DNA from: Sulfitobacter sp. OXR-159
Lineage (GTDB): Bacteria; Pseudomonadota; Alphaproteobacteria; Rhodobacterales; Rhodobacteraceae
DNA: 64,000 bases
Direction: 5' to 3'
Assembly: GCF_034377145.1 (NCBI RefSeq)
Contig: NZ_CP139708.1
Span: 124,001-188,000, forward strand
The translations under genes and the position numbers were made by a program. Under the pieces are notes generated by a model. The model saw nothing but the letters and a program-made list of their open reading frames with translations, ran no database searches and was not told the DNA's origin. Positions 51,604 to 60,346 of this stretch are shown here, piece after piece (position 1 is the stretch's first letter; each line of letters begins with the position of its first letter).

Positions 51604-53346
51604 TCAGAAAATATCCGGCTCACCCGCCGCTTGGCCGAAGGCCGCGGTGAGATAGTCAAAGTCGCAGCCCTGATCGGCCTGCCCCACATGGCGCTGGAAC
51701 ATATAGCCCCAGCCCCGCTCGAACCGTGGTTCGGGCGCTTTCCACGCGGCGCGGCGGGCGGCGAGTTCGTCCTCATCCACCAGCATGTCGAGGGTCCGCG
51801 CCTCAAGATCCATGCGCACGATGTCCCCCGTCTTCAGCAGCGCCAGCGGCCCACCCACGAAAGACTCCGGCGCGACATGCAGGATGCAAGCGCCATAAGA
51901 GGTGCCCGACATCCGCGCGTCTGAGATCCGCAGCATGTCGCGGTGGCCCTGTTTCAACAGCGCTTTCGGCATCGGCAACATCCCCCATTCCGGCATCCCC
52001 GGCCCGCCCTGTGGCCCTGCGTTACGCAGCACCAACACATGGTCCGGCGTTACGTCGAGGTTTTCGTCGTCAATCGCGGCCTTCATCTCCGGGTAGCTGT
52101 CAAAGACCAGCGCCAGGCCTTCGTGGTGGTGAAACTTCGGATCGCAGGCCGCCGGTTTGATCACCGCGCCATTGGGGCAAAGGTTGCCTTTGAGCACGGC
52201 CAGCGAGCCTTCCTTATAGACCGGGTTCGACAGGGGCCGGATCACGTCGTCATTATAGACAGGCGCATTCGCAATCCCCTCCTCCAGCGGTTTACCGGTG
52301 CAGGTGATGGCCGACCGGTCAAGCTTATCGCCCAGTTGATCCATCAGCGCCCGCAGACCGCCCGCGAAATAGAAATCCTCCATCAGGTATTCGCTGCTGC
52401 CTAAGGGGCGGATATTGGCGATGAGCGGCGTGGTGCGGCCCAGAGCATCAAGGTCGCTCAACTCCAGCGCCACCCCGGCGCGGCGTGCCATGGCCAGCAG
52501 GTGCACCACCGCATTGGTCGAACAGCCCGTCGCCATCGCCACCGTCGCTGCGTTTTGCACGGCGGCGGGGGTGATGATCTTGTCCGGCGTCAGGTCTTCC
52601 CAAACCATATCGACAATGCGCCGCCCGCAAGAGGCGCTCATCCGTTTGTGGCCCGCATCCGCGGCGGGGATCGAGGTCGCCCCCGGCAGGGTCAGCCCCA
52701 TCGCCTCGGCAATCGCGGTCATGGTGGAGGCGGTGCCCATCGTCATGCAATGCCCATAAGACCGCGCAATGCCGCCCTCGACACCGACCCACTCCTCGGC
52801 CGAGATCGTGCCCGCGCGGCGCTCATCCCAGAACTTCCACGCATCCGAGCCCGAGCCGAGCGCACGGCCCGCGTAATTGCCGCGCAGCATCGGGCCGGCG
52901 GGCAGGAAGATAAACGGCACGCCCGCGCTGATCGCGCCCATGGTCAGCCCCGGCGTGGATTTGTCACAGCCGCCCATCAGCACCACACCGTCAAGCGGAT
53001 GCGAGCGGATCGTCTCTTCGGTCTCCATCGCGATCATATTGCGATAGAGCATCGAGGTCGGCTTGGTGAAACTTTCGTCAATCGAGATCGTGGGGATCTC
53101 CAACCCCAACCCGCCGGCCTGCGCGATTCCCTTTTTCACGTCCTCCGCGCGGTCGCGGAAATGGAGGTGGCAGGGGTTCATCTCGGACCAAGTGTTCAGG
53201 ATGCCGATCACAGGGCGGCCTTCCCAATCTTCGGGGCCCAGACCCATCTGCATCATGCGCGACCGATGTCCAAAGCTGCGCAGATCATCGGGGGCAAACC
53301 AGCGCGCGCTGCGCAGCTGATCGGCGTTTTTCTTGGTCTCGGTCAT
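51604..53346 (-). CDS. IlvD/Edd-family sugar-acid dehydratase (arabonate/xylonate dehydratase-like)
   Basis: A 580-residue Fe-S dehydratase. The cluster Cys motifs are GGCDKSTPGLTMGAIS and SASCGRRIVDM, with NPCH near the N-terminus; CSTNAVVHLLA and the C-terminal DARMSGTSYGACILHVAPES are present. Size and motifs match L-arabonate or D-xylonate dehydratases more than dihydroxyacid dehydratase. It makes a 2-keto-3-deoxy acid, the substrate type for the DapA-like and HpcH-like enzymes beside it. Divergent from the aldolase gene, with the AACTGATATATTA box between. Confidence 0.88.
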   Translation of the reverse strand: MTETKKNADQLRSARWFAPDDLRSFGHRSRMMQMGLGPEDWEGRPVIGILNTWSEMNPCHLHFRDRAEDVKKGIAQAGGLGLEIPTISIDESFTKPTSMLYRNMIAMETEETIRSHPLDGVVLMGGCDKSTPGLTMGAISAGVPFIFLPAGPMLRGNYAGRALGSGSDAWKFWDERRAGTISAEEWVGVEGGIARSYGHCMTMGTASTMTAIAEAMGLTLPGATSIPAADAGHKRMSASCGRRIVDMVWEDLTPDKIITPAAVQNAATVAMATGCSTNAVVHLLAMARRAGVALELSDLDALGRTTPLIANIRPLGSSEYLMEDFYFAGGLRALMDQLGDKLDRSAITCTGKPLEEGIANAPVYNDDVIRPLSNPVYKEGSLAVLKGNLCPNGAVIKPAACDPKFHHHEGLALVFDSYPEMKAAIDDENLDVTPDHVLVLRNAGPQGGPGMPEWGMLPMPKALLKQGHRDMLRISDARMSGTSYGACILHVAPESFVGGPLALLKTGDIVRMDLEARTLDMLVDEDELAARRAAWKAPEPRFERGWGYMFQRHVGQADQGCDFDYLTAAFGQAAGEPDIF

Positions 53347-53403
53347 GGAATCCTCGCCAGCTAAAACATCATCGCAAAACGGGTGGAAAACACATCTTGC
53401 TCG

Positions 53404-53416
53404 AACTGATATATTA
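53404..53416. promoter_or_regulatory. Shared 13-base box AACTGATATATTA, copy 2
   Basis: Identical to 47757-47769. It sits 58 bases upstream of the IlvD/Edd start and 48 bases upstream of the HpcH/HpaI start, in the only gap between these divergent genes. Confidence 0.6.
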
Positions 53417-53463
53417 CCGTATCACCCCAATTGTCGATACCATTTGAGGGGCGCGTTGCGAAA

Positions 53464-54264
53464 ATGTCGGGAAAAACACTGAAACAAACGCTCCGGCCCG
53501 GCAGTCGTCTGTCGGGGTTTTGGCTCTCGCTCTGCTCTCCTACGGTGACAGAAATCGCCGCGGGCAGCGGGATCGATTGGCTGTTGCTGGACATGGAACA
53601 TGCGCCGAATGACCTAAGCCAGATCACCGATCATCTGCGCGCCGCTACGAGTGCGGCACCCGATGCGCAGATGGTCGTGCGAATGCCCTCATCCGACCAG
53701 ACCATGACCAAGCGGCTGCTGGATATCGGCGTGCAAAATCTGATGTTCCCGATGATCCAAAACGCCGAAGACGCCCGCCGCGCCGTGACATGGACCCGCT
53801 ACCCTCCCGAAGGGCTGCGCGGCATCTCGGCTACGATTCGCGCCAATAACTACGCGCGGCAGACGGATTACCTGACCACATATACAGACGCGCAATGCGT
53901 CATCGTGCAGGTCGAAACCCCCGAAGCGGTCGACCAGATCCCCGCCATCGCCGCTGTGCCCGGCGTGGACGCGATCTTTATCGGGCCGGGCGATTTGTCG
54001 TCGGCGATGGGCCATACCGGCAACCCCATGCACCCCGATGTCCAAGACAAGATCCGCGAAGCGGTCGATGCCATTCACGCCGCCGGGCTGCCTGCGGGCA
54101 TCCTTGGTTACGGCGCCGATCTGGCGCGCCGCTACTTTGACAACGGTATCGAATTCGTCGCCATCGCGGGCGACGCCTGGCTGCTCACGCGGCAGATGGA
54201 TGCGCTGGTGCAAACCATGGCGCAGCCCTCCCCCACTTTGACACAGCAAACCGACAAGGATTGA
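53464..54264 (+). CDS. HpcH/HpaI-family 2-keto-3-deoxy acid aldolase
   Basis: A 266-residue class II aldolase that cleaves a 2-keto-3-deoxy sugar acid to pyruvate and an aldehyde. Motifs: GFWLSLCSPTVTEIAAGSG, the base His in LLLDMEHAPND, metal ligands Glu in VQVETPEAVDQI and Asp in IFIGPGDLSS, and the C-terminal GDAWLL. ATG 53464 is used; a TTG at 53431 in frame is possible but overlaps the promoter. Overlaps the downstream dehydrogenase region by translational coupling (AAGGATTGATCATG). Confidence 0.87.
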   Translation: MSGKTLKQTLRPGSRLSGFWLSLCSPTVTEIAAGSGIDWLLLDMEHAPNDLSQITDHLRAATSAAPDAQMVVRMPSSDQTMTKRLLDIGVQNLMFPMIQNAEDARRAVTWTRYPPEGLRGISATIRANNYARQTDYLTTYTDAQCVIVQVETPEAVDQIPAIAAVPGVDAIFIGPGDLSSAMGHTGNPMHPDVQDKIREAVDAIHAAGLPAGILGYGADLARRYFDNGIEFVAIAGDAWLLTRQMDALVQTMAQPSPTLTQQTDKD

Positions 54265-54266
54265 TC

Positions 54267-55808
54267 ATGAGCGCTGACAGCAAGACATTTCACCCCCACG
54301 GCAAGCACTTGATCGCAGGCGAATGGATCGGCGGCGGGGAAACCTTCGCCAATTCCCCCGCCACCGGCGAAAGCGACCAATTCCAAAGCGGCACCCCGGC
54401 CCATGTGGACCGCGCTTGCGAAGCCGCCGAGGATGCCTTTTGGTCCTACGCCTCTTCCAGCCGCGAGAGCCGCGCCGATTTCCTTGATGCCATCGCAGAT
54501 GAGATGGAGGCCCGCGCCGAGATCATCACCGAAGTCGGCGCGCGGGAATCCGGCCTGCCCACCGCCCGCCTTCAGGGCGAACGGGGGCGGACAACCGGGC
54601 AACTCCGCCTCTTTGCCGATCACATCCGTAAAGGCGCGCATCTGGACCGTCGTGTCGACGGTGCCCTCCCAGACCGCCAGCCTATGCCCCGGCCCGACAT
54701 CCGCATGATCCAACGCCCCATCGGCCCGGTTGCGGTATTCGGCGCGTCGAACTTCCCGCTGGCCTTTTCCACCGCGGGCGGCGACACCGCCGCGGCGCTG
54801 GCGGCGGGCTGCCCGGTCGTTGTGAAAGGCCACTCCGCCCATCCCGGCACGGGGGAGATTGTAGCCGAAGCGATCCACGCTGCGATCAAGAAATGCGGCG
54901 TTCACCCCGGTGTCTTTTCCCTCATCCATGCCAACAGCCGTGAGGTGGGCCAGACGCTGGTGCAGCATCCGCTGATCAAAGCCGTCGGCTTCACCGGCTC
55001 CCTCGGCGGCGGCCGCGCGCTGTTTGATCTCTGCGCGCAACGCCCCGAGCCGATCCCGTTCTTCGGCGAGTTGGGCTCGGTCAACCCGATGTTCGTTCTG
55101 GCCGAGGCCACTCGAAACCGCGGCGCGGAAATCGGCGCAGGATGGGCCGGGTCGCTGACCATGGGCGCGGGGCAGTTCTGCACCAACCCCGGCATCGCGG
55201 TCGTGGCCAAGGGCGTGGAGGGCGATGCCTTCGTCGCTGCCGCAAAAGAGGCGCTGGAACAGGTCGGCCCGCAGGTCATGCTGACCGATGGCATCGCCAA
55301 AGCCTACCGCGATGGCAAGGAACGTTTCACCGGGCGCAACGCCGTGCGCGCGCTGCTGAGCAATGACAGCGAAGGCCGCAGCGCCCAGCCGAACCTCTTT
55401 GAAACCGACGCAGAGACCTACCTGCAAGATCACGCCCTTGGGGAAGAGGTTTTCGGCCCCTTGGGTCTGGTGCTGCGGGTGTCTTCGGGTGATGAGATGC
55501 AAGAACTCGCCAAGGGTTTTGAGGGCCAGTTAACCGCGACGCTCCAGATGGACGACGGTGATACCGAAGCCGCCAAGGCGCTGATGCCAATCCTTGAACG
55601 GAAGGCGGGCCGGGTGCTGGTGAACGGCTTCCCTACCGGGGTCGAGGTCTGTGACGCCATGGTGCACGGCGGCCCCTACCCGGCCTCCACCAACTTCGGC
55701 GCGACCTCCGTCGGCACCATGGCGATCCGCCGCTTCCTGCGGCCCGTGTCCTACCAAAACCTGCCCGATGCGCTGCTGCCCGAAGACCTGCGCGGGGCTT
55801 CGGCATGA
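54267..55808 (+). CDS. 2,5-Dioxovalerate (alpha-ketoglutarate semialdehyde) dehydrogenase-like
   Basis: A 513-residue aldehyde dehydrogenase of the ketoglutarate-semialdehyde subfamily. Motifs: PIGPVAVFGASNFPLAFS (NADP region), catalytic Glu in FFGELGSVNP and catalytic Cys in GAGQFCTNPG (about residue 300). It would oxidise alpha-ketoglutarate semialdehyde to alpha-ketoglutarate, the last step after a 2-keto-3-deoxy pentonate dehydratase, or another semialdehyde from the aldolase. ATG 54267 follows AAGGA, 2 bases after the previous stop. Confidence 0.87.
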   Translation: MSADSKTFHPHGKHLIAGEWIGGGETFANSPATGESDQFQSGTPAHVDRACEAAEDAFWSYASSSRESRADFLDAIADEMEARAEIITEVGARESGLPTARLQGERGRTTGQLRLFADHIRKGAHLDRRVDGALPDRQPMPRPDIRMIQRPIGPVAVFGASNFPLAFSTAGGDTAAALAAGCPVVVKGHSAHPGTGEIVAEAIHAAIKKCGVHPGVFSLIHANSREVGQTLVQHPLIKAVGFTGSLGGGRALFDLCAQRPEPIPFFGELGSVNPMFVLAEATRNRGAEIGAGWAGSLTMGAGQFCTNPGIAVVAKGVEGDAFVAAAKEALEQVGPQVMLTDGIAKAYRDGKERFTGRNAVRALLSNDSEGRSAQPNLFETDAETYLQDHALGEEVFGPLGLVLRVSSGDEMQELAKGFEGQLTATLQMDDGDTEAAKALMPILERKAGRVLVNGFPTGVEVCDAMVHGGPYPASTNFGATSVGTMAIRRFLRPVSYQNLPDALLPEDLRGASA

Positions 55809-56767
55809 GCGGCGATCTGATCGGCCCCGTCGCCGTGCTCGACGCGATGCCGGAGGATATGCAGAACAAAGTGCGCGGCTATGCCGATGGGCTCGACCTG
55901 CGCTTTGCGGCGTCCTATTCCGAAGAGGATTTTGCCGAGACGGTGAAAGGTGCCGCCTATATCGTTCCGCGCGGGCGGGGGCTTCCTGCCTCGGTTCTGC
56001 GCGGGGCCGATAGCGTGCGCCTCGTGCATCAATGGGGCACCGGGTATGACAAGATCCCGGTGGATCTGGCGAAAGAAATGGGCGTGACCGTGGCGCGCAG
56101 CCCCGGCGTTAACGCCCCCACCATTGCGGATCTCACCATCGGCATGATGATCGCCGCCCTGCGCCGCATTCCGCTGCACTATAACAACACCCGCGCGGGC
56201 AAGTGGATCGTGCCAGAAATCGTCCCCGGCGCGCGGGACCTCAGCAGTCAAAAGGTCGGGCTGATCGGTTTTGGTGCCATCGGGCAACTCGTGGCGAAAC
56301 GGCTGACGGGCTTTGACTGCGAGGTGCTCTACTACCGCCGCTCAGGGGAGGCTGAAGGCACCAGCGCGCGCTATGCCGAGCGCGATGAAATCCTTGAGAC
56401 CTGCGATATCGTCAGCCTGCACATGCCGCTGACGGAGGCGTCGCACCACACCATCGGCACGCCGGAACTGGCACGAATGAAATCCGACGCCCTACTGGTC
56501 AACACCGGGCGCGGCGGGCTGATTGATGAGGCGGCCCTAATCGACACGCTCACCCACAAACGTATCGCCGGAGCGGCCTTGGATGTCTTCACCGAAGAGC
56601 CCGTCGAGCCAGACAACCCGCTTCTGCGGCTCGATAACGTCCTGCCCCTGCCCCACATCGGCGGCCACAGCGAGGATAACCTCAAACGTATGGTCGGCCA
56701 TTGGGCCAGCAACATCCGCGCTTTTCACGAAGGGCGCGGGATCGATGAAAGCTACCTTGTGACCTGA
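55805..56767 (+). CDS. D-isomer-specific 2-hydroxyacid dehydrogenase
   Basis: A 320-residue NAD(P)-dependent enzyme reducing a 2-keto acid or glyoxylate-type product. The nucleotide motif is LIGFGAIGQLVAKRL (about 157-171); the catalytic residues Arg (NTGRGGLID), Glu (FTEEPVE) and His (PHIGGHSED) are intact. The start overlaps the aldehyde dehydrogenase stop (ATGA). Last gene of the plus-strand operon. The exact 2-hydroxy acid is unknown; glycolaldehyde or glyoxylate derivatives from the aldolase are possible. Confidence 0.88.
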   Translation: MSGDLIGPVAVLDAMPEDMQNKVRGYADGLDLRFAASYSEEDFAETVKGAAYIVPRGRGLPASVLRGADSVRLVHQWGTGYDKIPVDLAKEMGVTVARSPGVNAPTIADLTIGMMIAALRRIPLHYNNTRAGKWIVPEIVPGARDLSSQKVGLIGFGAIGQLVAKRLTGFDCEVLYYRRSGEAEGTSARYAERDEILETCDIVSLHMPLTEASHHTIGTPELARMKSDALLVNTGRGGLIDEAALIDTLTHKRIAGAALDVFTEEPVEPDNPLLRLDNVLPLPHIGGHSEDNLKRMVGHWASNIRAFHEGRGIDESYLVT

Positions 56768-56774
56768 ACAACGC

Positions 56775-56798
56775 CCCGGCCTGACCTGTCGGGCCGGG
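56775..56798. terminator. Hairpin between convergent genes
   Basis: CCCGGCC (56775-56781) pairs with GGCCGGG (56792-56798) around a 10-base loop, within the 39-base gap between convergent genes. There is no T run, so termination is only probable. Confidence 0.45.
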
Positions 56799-56806
56799 AC
56801 CGCCGC

Positions 56807-57121
56807 TTAGCCTTCGAGCGGGATGGGCATCAGGATCTTATTGGTCTGGCGCACCAGATATCCCGCCTCGGCGCTTTTCTTGAGGTAAGTCTGCCACTCA
56901 GGGTCCGCCGCCATCTGCGCGCGGCGCGCCGCCCGGTCGGCGGCATCCTGATAGGCCCAGATATGCACGAAGGAATTCACGTCGCCCGTCTCGACCTGCG
57001 CATAGATCACTGGCGCGCCGAGGATGCGTTTCTGTGCGGGGAAGCCGAACTCCGCATAGAGGGCGAGGTGTTTCTTGATCGTGCCGGGGCGGCAGCAATA
57101 GGTGCGGTGGTCGTAGATCAT
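56807..57121 (-). CDS. NIPSNAP-family protein
   Basis: A 104-residue dimeric alpha-beta barrel protein of the NIPSNAP family: N-terminal MIYDHRTYCCRPGTIKKHL, then YAEFGFPAQKRILG and HIWAYQDAADRAARR. Family members sit in many catabolic operons without a known reaction. ATG 57121 is chosen over a longer frame, which overlaps the GntR gene. Last gene of the minus-strand unit GntR-larE-larB-GntR-NIPSNAP. Confidence 0.82.
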   Translation of the reverse strand: MIYDHRTYCCRPGTIKKHLALYAEFGFPAQKRILGAPVIYAQVETGDVNSFVHIWAYQDAADRAARRAQMAADPEWQTYLKKSAEAGYLVRQTNKILMPIPLEG

Positions 57122-57146
57122 AAAGGGGCCTTTCGGGGTGTTGGCG

Positions 57147-57863
57147 TCATGCGATACCGGCGTGGTCGGTGATCCGGGCCCGCGCCTGCAACAGGTGATA
57201 GGCCATCGATACGCCCGCGGCTTCGCTGTCGCCCGCACGGATCGCTTCAAGGATTTGGCGGTGCTCATTGATCACCACGTCGATCCGCGCTTGCGAGCCT
57301 TGGCGGGTCAGTTTTTGCGCCACGTCGATCCCCTGTTCGATGGATCCGCGGGCGCAGTCGAGCATTTGCACGAAGACCTCATTGCCCGAGGCCGCCGCGA
57401 TGGCGCGGTGGAATTGGTAATCGGCGTCAAAAGACGGATCGCGCGCCTGCATGGATGCCTCCAGCGCCTGCAAGGCTGCCTCGATCCGGGCGATATCCTT
57501 GGGGCCGGCCCGTTGCGCGGCCATATGCGCGGTGGCCTTTTCGATCGTGATCCGCGCCTCCATCGCGCGCATCAGCCCGGCAACCGACCCCGCCGTGGCA
57601 TATTCAATCAGCTTTTCCGAAGGCCGCCGCCGCACGAAAGTACCCACGCCGCGCCGCGCCTCGACCAGCCCGTCCTCTTGCAACTTACGCAGCGCCTCAC
57701 GCACCACGGGGCGGGACACGCCGAAGGCCGTGGCGATCTGGTTTTCCGACGGCAGCTTTTCGCCTTGGGCGAGTTTGTTCGACACGATCTGTTCAAGCAC
57801 CTGCCCGTAAAGCTGGTCGGCCAATGTCTGGCGTTTCTTGATCTTTAGTTTCGGTGTTGTCAC
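57147..57863 (-). CDS. GntR-family (FCD) regulator
   Basis: A 238-residue regulator with winged helix ADQLYGQVLEQIVSNKLAQGE and VSRPVVREALRKLQEDGLV, and an FCD domain (DADYQFHRAIAAASGNEVF). Begins at GTG 57863, 3 bases after the larB stop, so it is within the lar operon. Close in type to the regulator at 59337-60092; the ligands are unknown. Confidence 0.88.
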   Translation of the reverse strand: MTTPKLKIKKRQTLADQLYGQVLEQIVSNKLAQGEKLPSENQIATAFGVSRPVVREALRKLQEDGLVEARRGVGTFVRRRPSEKLIEYATAGSVAGLMRAMEARITIEKATAHMAAQRAGPKDIARIEAALQALEASMQARDPSFDADYQFHRAIAAASGNEVFVQMLDCARGSIEQGIDVAQKLTRQGSQARIDVVINEHRQILEAIRAGDSEAAGVSMAYHLLQARARITDHAGIA

Positions 57864-57866
57864 CGG

Positions 57867-58574
57867 CTACCCTCCCGCCGCGGCGCGGCGCATCATATTG
57901 GCCAGTCGCAACGCCGAAGTCGCAGCCCCATAGCCGTTGTCGATGTTCACCACCGTGACCCCCGGCGCACAGCTGGCGAGTATCGAATCGAGCGCGACCC
58001 TCCCGCCGCGGGCCACACCATAGCCCACGGAGGTCGGCACACCAATCACCACCCCCGGCACAAGCCCGGCTACGACCGACGGCAGGGCCGCGTCCATCCC
58101 GGCAAAGACAATCACGACATCCATTTCACGCAGCATTTCTTCCCGCGCGAGCAGCCGCCACAGCCCGGCCACGCCTACATCCGACACTTCGGTCGCGTCC
58201 ATGCCGCCATAGGCCAGCGTGCGCCGCGCTTCGGCCATGGGCGCGTAATCAGAGGTGCCTGCACTGACGAGGGCGATGCGGGGATCGCGGGCCAAAGGCC
58301 CGATCTCTCCTAGAATGGCGGTGCGCGAGGCGGTGCAGTAATCGACCGATTGGGCCAGATTGTCCGGCAAGTCGTCAAACTGTTCTGCCGTCAGCCGGCT
58401 CAGCAACAGCCTCCGGCCCTCCGCTGCCGCATCGCCGATGATCGCGGCAATCTGCGCCACCGCTTTATGCTCGCACAGCACGGCCTCTTCGATGCCGATG
58501 CGCCCGCCGCGGCCCCGGTCAAAGGTCACGTCTGGATGCCCGTCGGGGCCTTTCTCATTGATGGACAAATGCAC
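57867..58574 (-). CDS. larB: Nickel-pincer cofactor biosynthesis protein LarB
   Basis: Carboxylates and hydrolyses nicotinic acid adenine dinucleotide to pyridinium-3,5-biscarboxylate mononucleotide, the first NPN step. The PurE-like fold shows VSAGTSDYAPMAEA, VVIVFAGMDAALPSVVAGL, GVPTSVGYGV and the C-terminal SCAPGVTVVNIDNGYGA. About 235 residues from GTG 58574. Other possible starts are ATG 58616 and TTG 58568; all overlap larE, so the genes are coupled. Confidence 0.9.
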   Translation of the reverse strand: MHLSINEKGPDGHPDVTFDRGRGGRIGIEEAVLCEHKAVAQIAAIIGDAAAEGRRLLLSRLTAEQFDDLPDNLAQSVDYCTASRTAILGEIGPLARDPRIALVSAGTSDYAPMAEARRTLAYGGMDATEVSDVGVAGLWRLLAREEMLREMDVVIVFAGMDAALPSVVAGLVPGVVIGVPTSVGYGVARGGRVALDSILASCAPGVTVVNIDNGYGAATSALRLANMMRRAAAGG

Positions 58575-59340
58575 TTCCTCTTGAATAGGCCCGCAGATCC
58601 ACCGCACGCCCGTCATCCGTGGCCCGCCGGACCTGCGTCAAAATCGCCGCGCGCTTTTGCGCGGAAAGACCTTCATAGAGAGGCGGATCAAGCTCCACCA
58701 CCCAGCCCCCGCGCAAGCGCCGGCAGCGCAGGGTGATATTGCCCAACTCCGCGCGCAGCAAGGTTTCGACCCGGTCGATCACCGCCAAGTCCACAGGCTC
58801 CACCCGCAGGCCGGTCTCAATCCGGCTGGCCAAACAAGGGGCCGCGGGCAGTTCGGCCAGTTCCCCCAGCCCGAGCGCGCGGGCCAAGGCGCGCACATCG
58901 GCTTTTGACATCTGCGCATCGACGAACGGGTGCAGCACGCCATGCTCCGCCGCAGCCTGCAAACCGGGGCGGTAGTCTGACAGATCGTCGGTATTGGTGC
59001 CCGCCGCCACCAACGGCCCCATCCGCGCCAATGTGCCATAGAGGTTGGACTTGCAAAAATAGCAGCGGTTCACCGGGTTGGCGCGGTAGGACGGATCGGC
59101 GAATTCGCCCGCATCCACCAGTTTCAGCGGCAGGCCCCAAGCGGCTGCAAAGTCTTTCACCCGCGCCGTCGCCGCCGAAGGGACCGCAGCCGAAACCGCG
59201 TGGCAAAGCGTAACCCCCTCCGTCCCCCGCACCTTGGCCGCGGCGGCAGAGAGGGTAAGGCTATCGATCCCCCCGCTAAGCGCGATGGTCAACGATGCGG
59301 GCCGCGCGAGGGCGGCTTGGAGCGCGGCAGGAACCGTCAC
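58555..59340 (-). CDS. larE: Nickel-pincer cofactor sulfur transferase LarE
   Basis: Activates the biscarboxylate with ATP and installs sulfur. The PP-loop is IALSGGIDSLTL (about 18-29). A CYFCK motif lies near residue 90 and a further Cys is in PCLASR near residue 165. Sacrificial-Cys LarE proteins use the latter Cys; the extra CxxC pair resembles the three-Cys iron-sulfur variants, so a cluster-dependent mechanism is possible. 261 residues from GTG 59340, overlapping the upstream regulator stop by 4 bases. Confidence 0.9.
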   Translation of the reverse strand: MTVPAALQAALARPASLTIALSGGIDSLTLSAAAAKVRGTEGVTLCHAVSAAVPSAATARVKDFAAAWGLPLKLVDAGEFADPSYRANPVNRCYFCKSNLYGTLARMGPLVAAGTNTDDLSDYRPGLQAAAEHGVLHPFVDAQMSKADVRALARALGLGELAELPAAPCLASRIETGLRVEPVDLAVIDRVETLLRAELGNITLRCRRLRGGWVVELDPPLYEGLSAQKRAAILTQVRRATDDGRAVDLRAYSRGSAFVHQ

Positions 59341-60092
59341 TCGCCCAATCCATTCTCTGTCTTGAGCTGCGCCAAGAGACGCCCGCTCGACATTTGAAGG
59401 TGGTCGCGCATCCGCTGGCGCGCCCGTTCGGCATCGCCCTGAGCAATAGAGGCCGCAATGTCATAGTGCTCCTGAATGGCGTCCCGGCTTTCGCCGCCGC
59501 GTTTCAATGCTTGCAAACGCCCGGCCAGCATCGTCTCGCGCAGGCTGGCGACAAGGTAGTTGAAAAGGCTGAGATAATAGCTGTTCCCGGTCGCCTCACA
59601 AACCGCGCGGTGAAAGGCGAGGTCGGCGCTGACCCCACTCGCAACCGCGGGGCCGCCGATTTTGTTGCTTTGGTCATAGGCGGCGGCGGCGCGCTGGATC
59701 TCCTGGCAGGCTTCGGGCGTTGCACGGGCGGCGGCGATGGCGGCGGCTTCGATCTCAAGCCCCATGCGCAACTCTAGGATCTGCTCAAGCTTACGCTGGC
59801 TTTCCATATCCCGCTCAGGAATCGCAAAGCCCTGCCGGGGCCGATCACTGGCCACAAATGCCCCACGGCCCTGGCGGCTGGAAAGCATGCCTTCCGCCTT
59901 GAGCCGCGAGACAGCCTCCCGGATCACGGTGCGACTGACATCGAAATCGCTGGCCAAGGTGGTTTCCGACGGCAGCACATCCCCCACGCCCCAAATGCCG
60001 TTCACGACATTATGGCGCAGGACTTCCGTCACTTGATCGCTGAGCGTCGCACCATCGACGAGGGGCGCAGTCGCCTGAAGATTTCCAGTCAT
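59337..60092 (-). CDS. GntR-family (FCD) regulator
   Basis: A 251-residue regulator with winged helix LSDQVTEVLRHNVVNGIWG and VSRTVIREAVSRLKAEGML, and an FCD domain (SADLAFHRAVCEATGN). ATG 60092 is chosen; AAGGA lies about 10 bases upstream, and the longer frame has no homology. First gene of the larE-larB unit and divergent from the TAXI-TRAP transporter, with a palindrome at 60129 between them. It probably controls the transporter and itself. Confidence 0.88.
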   Translation of the reverse strand: MTGNLQATAPLVDGATLSDQVTEVLRHNVVNGIWGVGDVLPSETTLASDFDVSRTVIREAVSRLKAEGMLSSRQGRGAFVASDRPRQGFAIPERDMESQRKLEQILELRMGLEIEAAAIAAARATPEACQEIQRAAAAYDQSNKIGGPAVASGVSADLAFHRAVCEATGNSYYLSLFNYLVASLRETMLAGRLQALKRGGESRDAIQEHYDIAASIAQGDAERARQRMRDHLQMSSGRLLAQLKTENGLGE

Positions 60093-60128
60093 AATAACAA
60101 CATCCTTTCGCCGATTGGAGCACCTGTA

Positions 60129-60141
60129 TGACAAGCTGTCA
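60129..60141. promoter_or_regulatory. Palindromic site upstream of the GntR regulator
   Basis: TGACAAGCTGTCA: arms TGACA and TGTCA around AGC, 37 bases before the regulator start. A related TTGACAGGTTGAC lies at 60230-60242, nearer to the transporter gene. Likely operator; not proven. Confidence 0.45.
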
Positions 60142-60346
60142 ATAATCAGTAACTAAGGCCATTCGCTGCATTACAAGCAGAATACAACATTACAAGCGAG
60201 AGGAAATCCCCCTAAATTTGTATTTTTAATTGACAGGTTGACGATTCCCCCGCAGTCTGCGGTCCTACGGCAAGAGGATGTCAGGGGGGAGCCCGGAACC
60301 CATCCAGTTACTGCCGATACACAGTTAAAACTCGGGAGGAGTTTCT

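Noticed and set aside
52501..53364. 287-codon open frame on the plus strand
   Set aside because: Antisense to the IlvD/Edd gene, Arg/His-rich, no family match.
54132..55502. 456-codon open frame on the minus strand
   Set aside because: It is fully antisense to an aldehyde dehydrogenase with intact catalytic motifs; long antisense frames are expected at this GC. No recognisable family.
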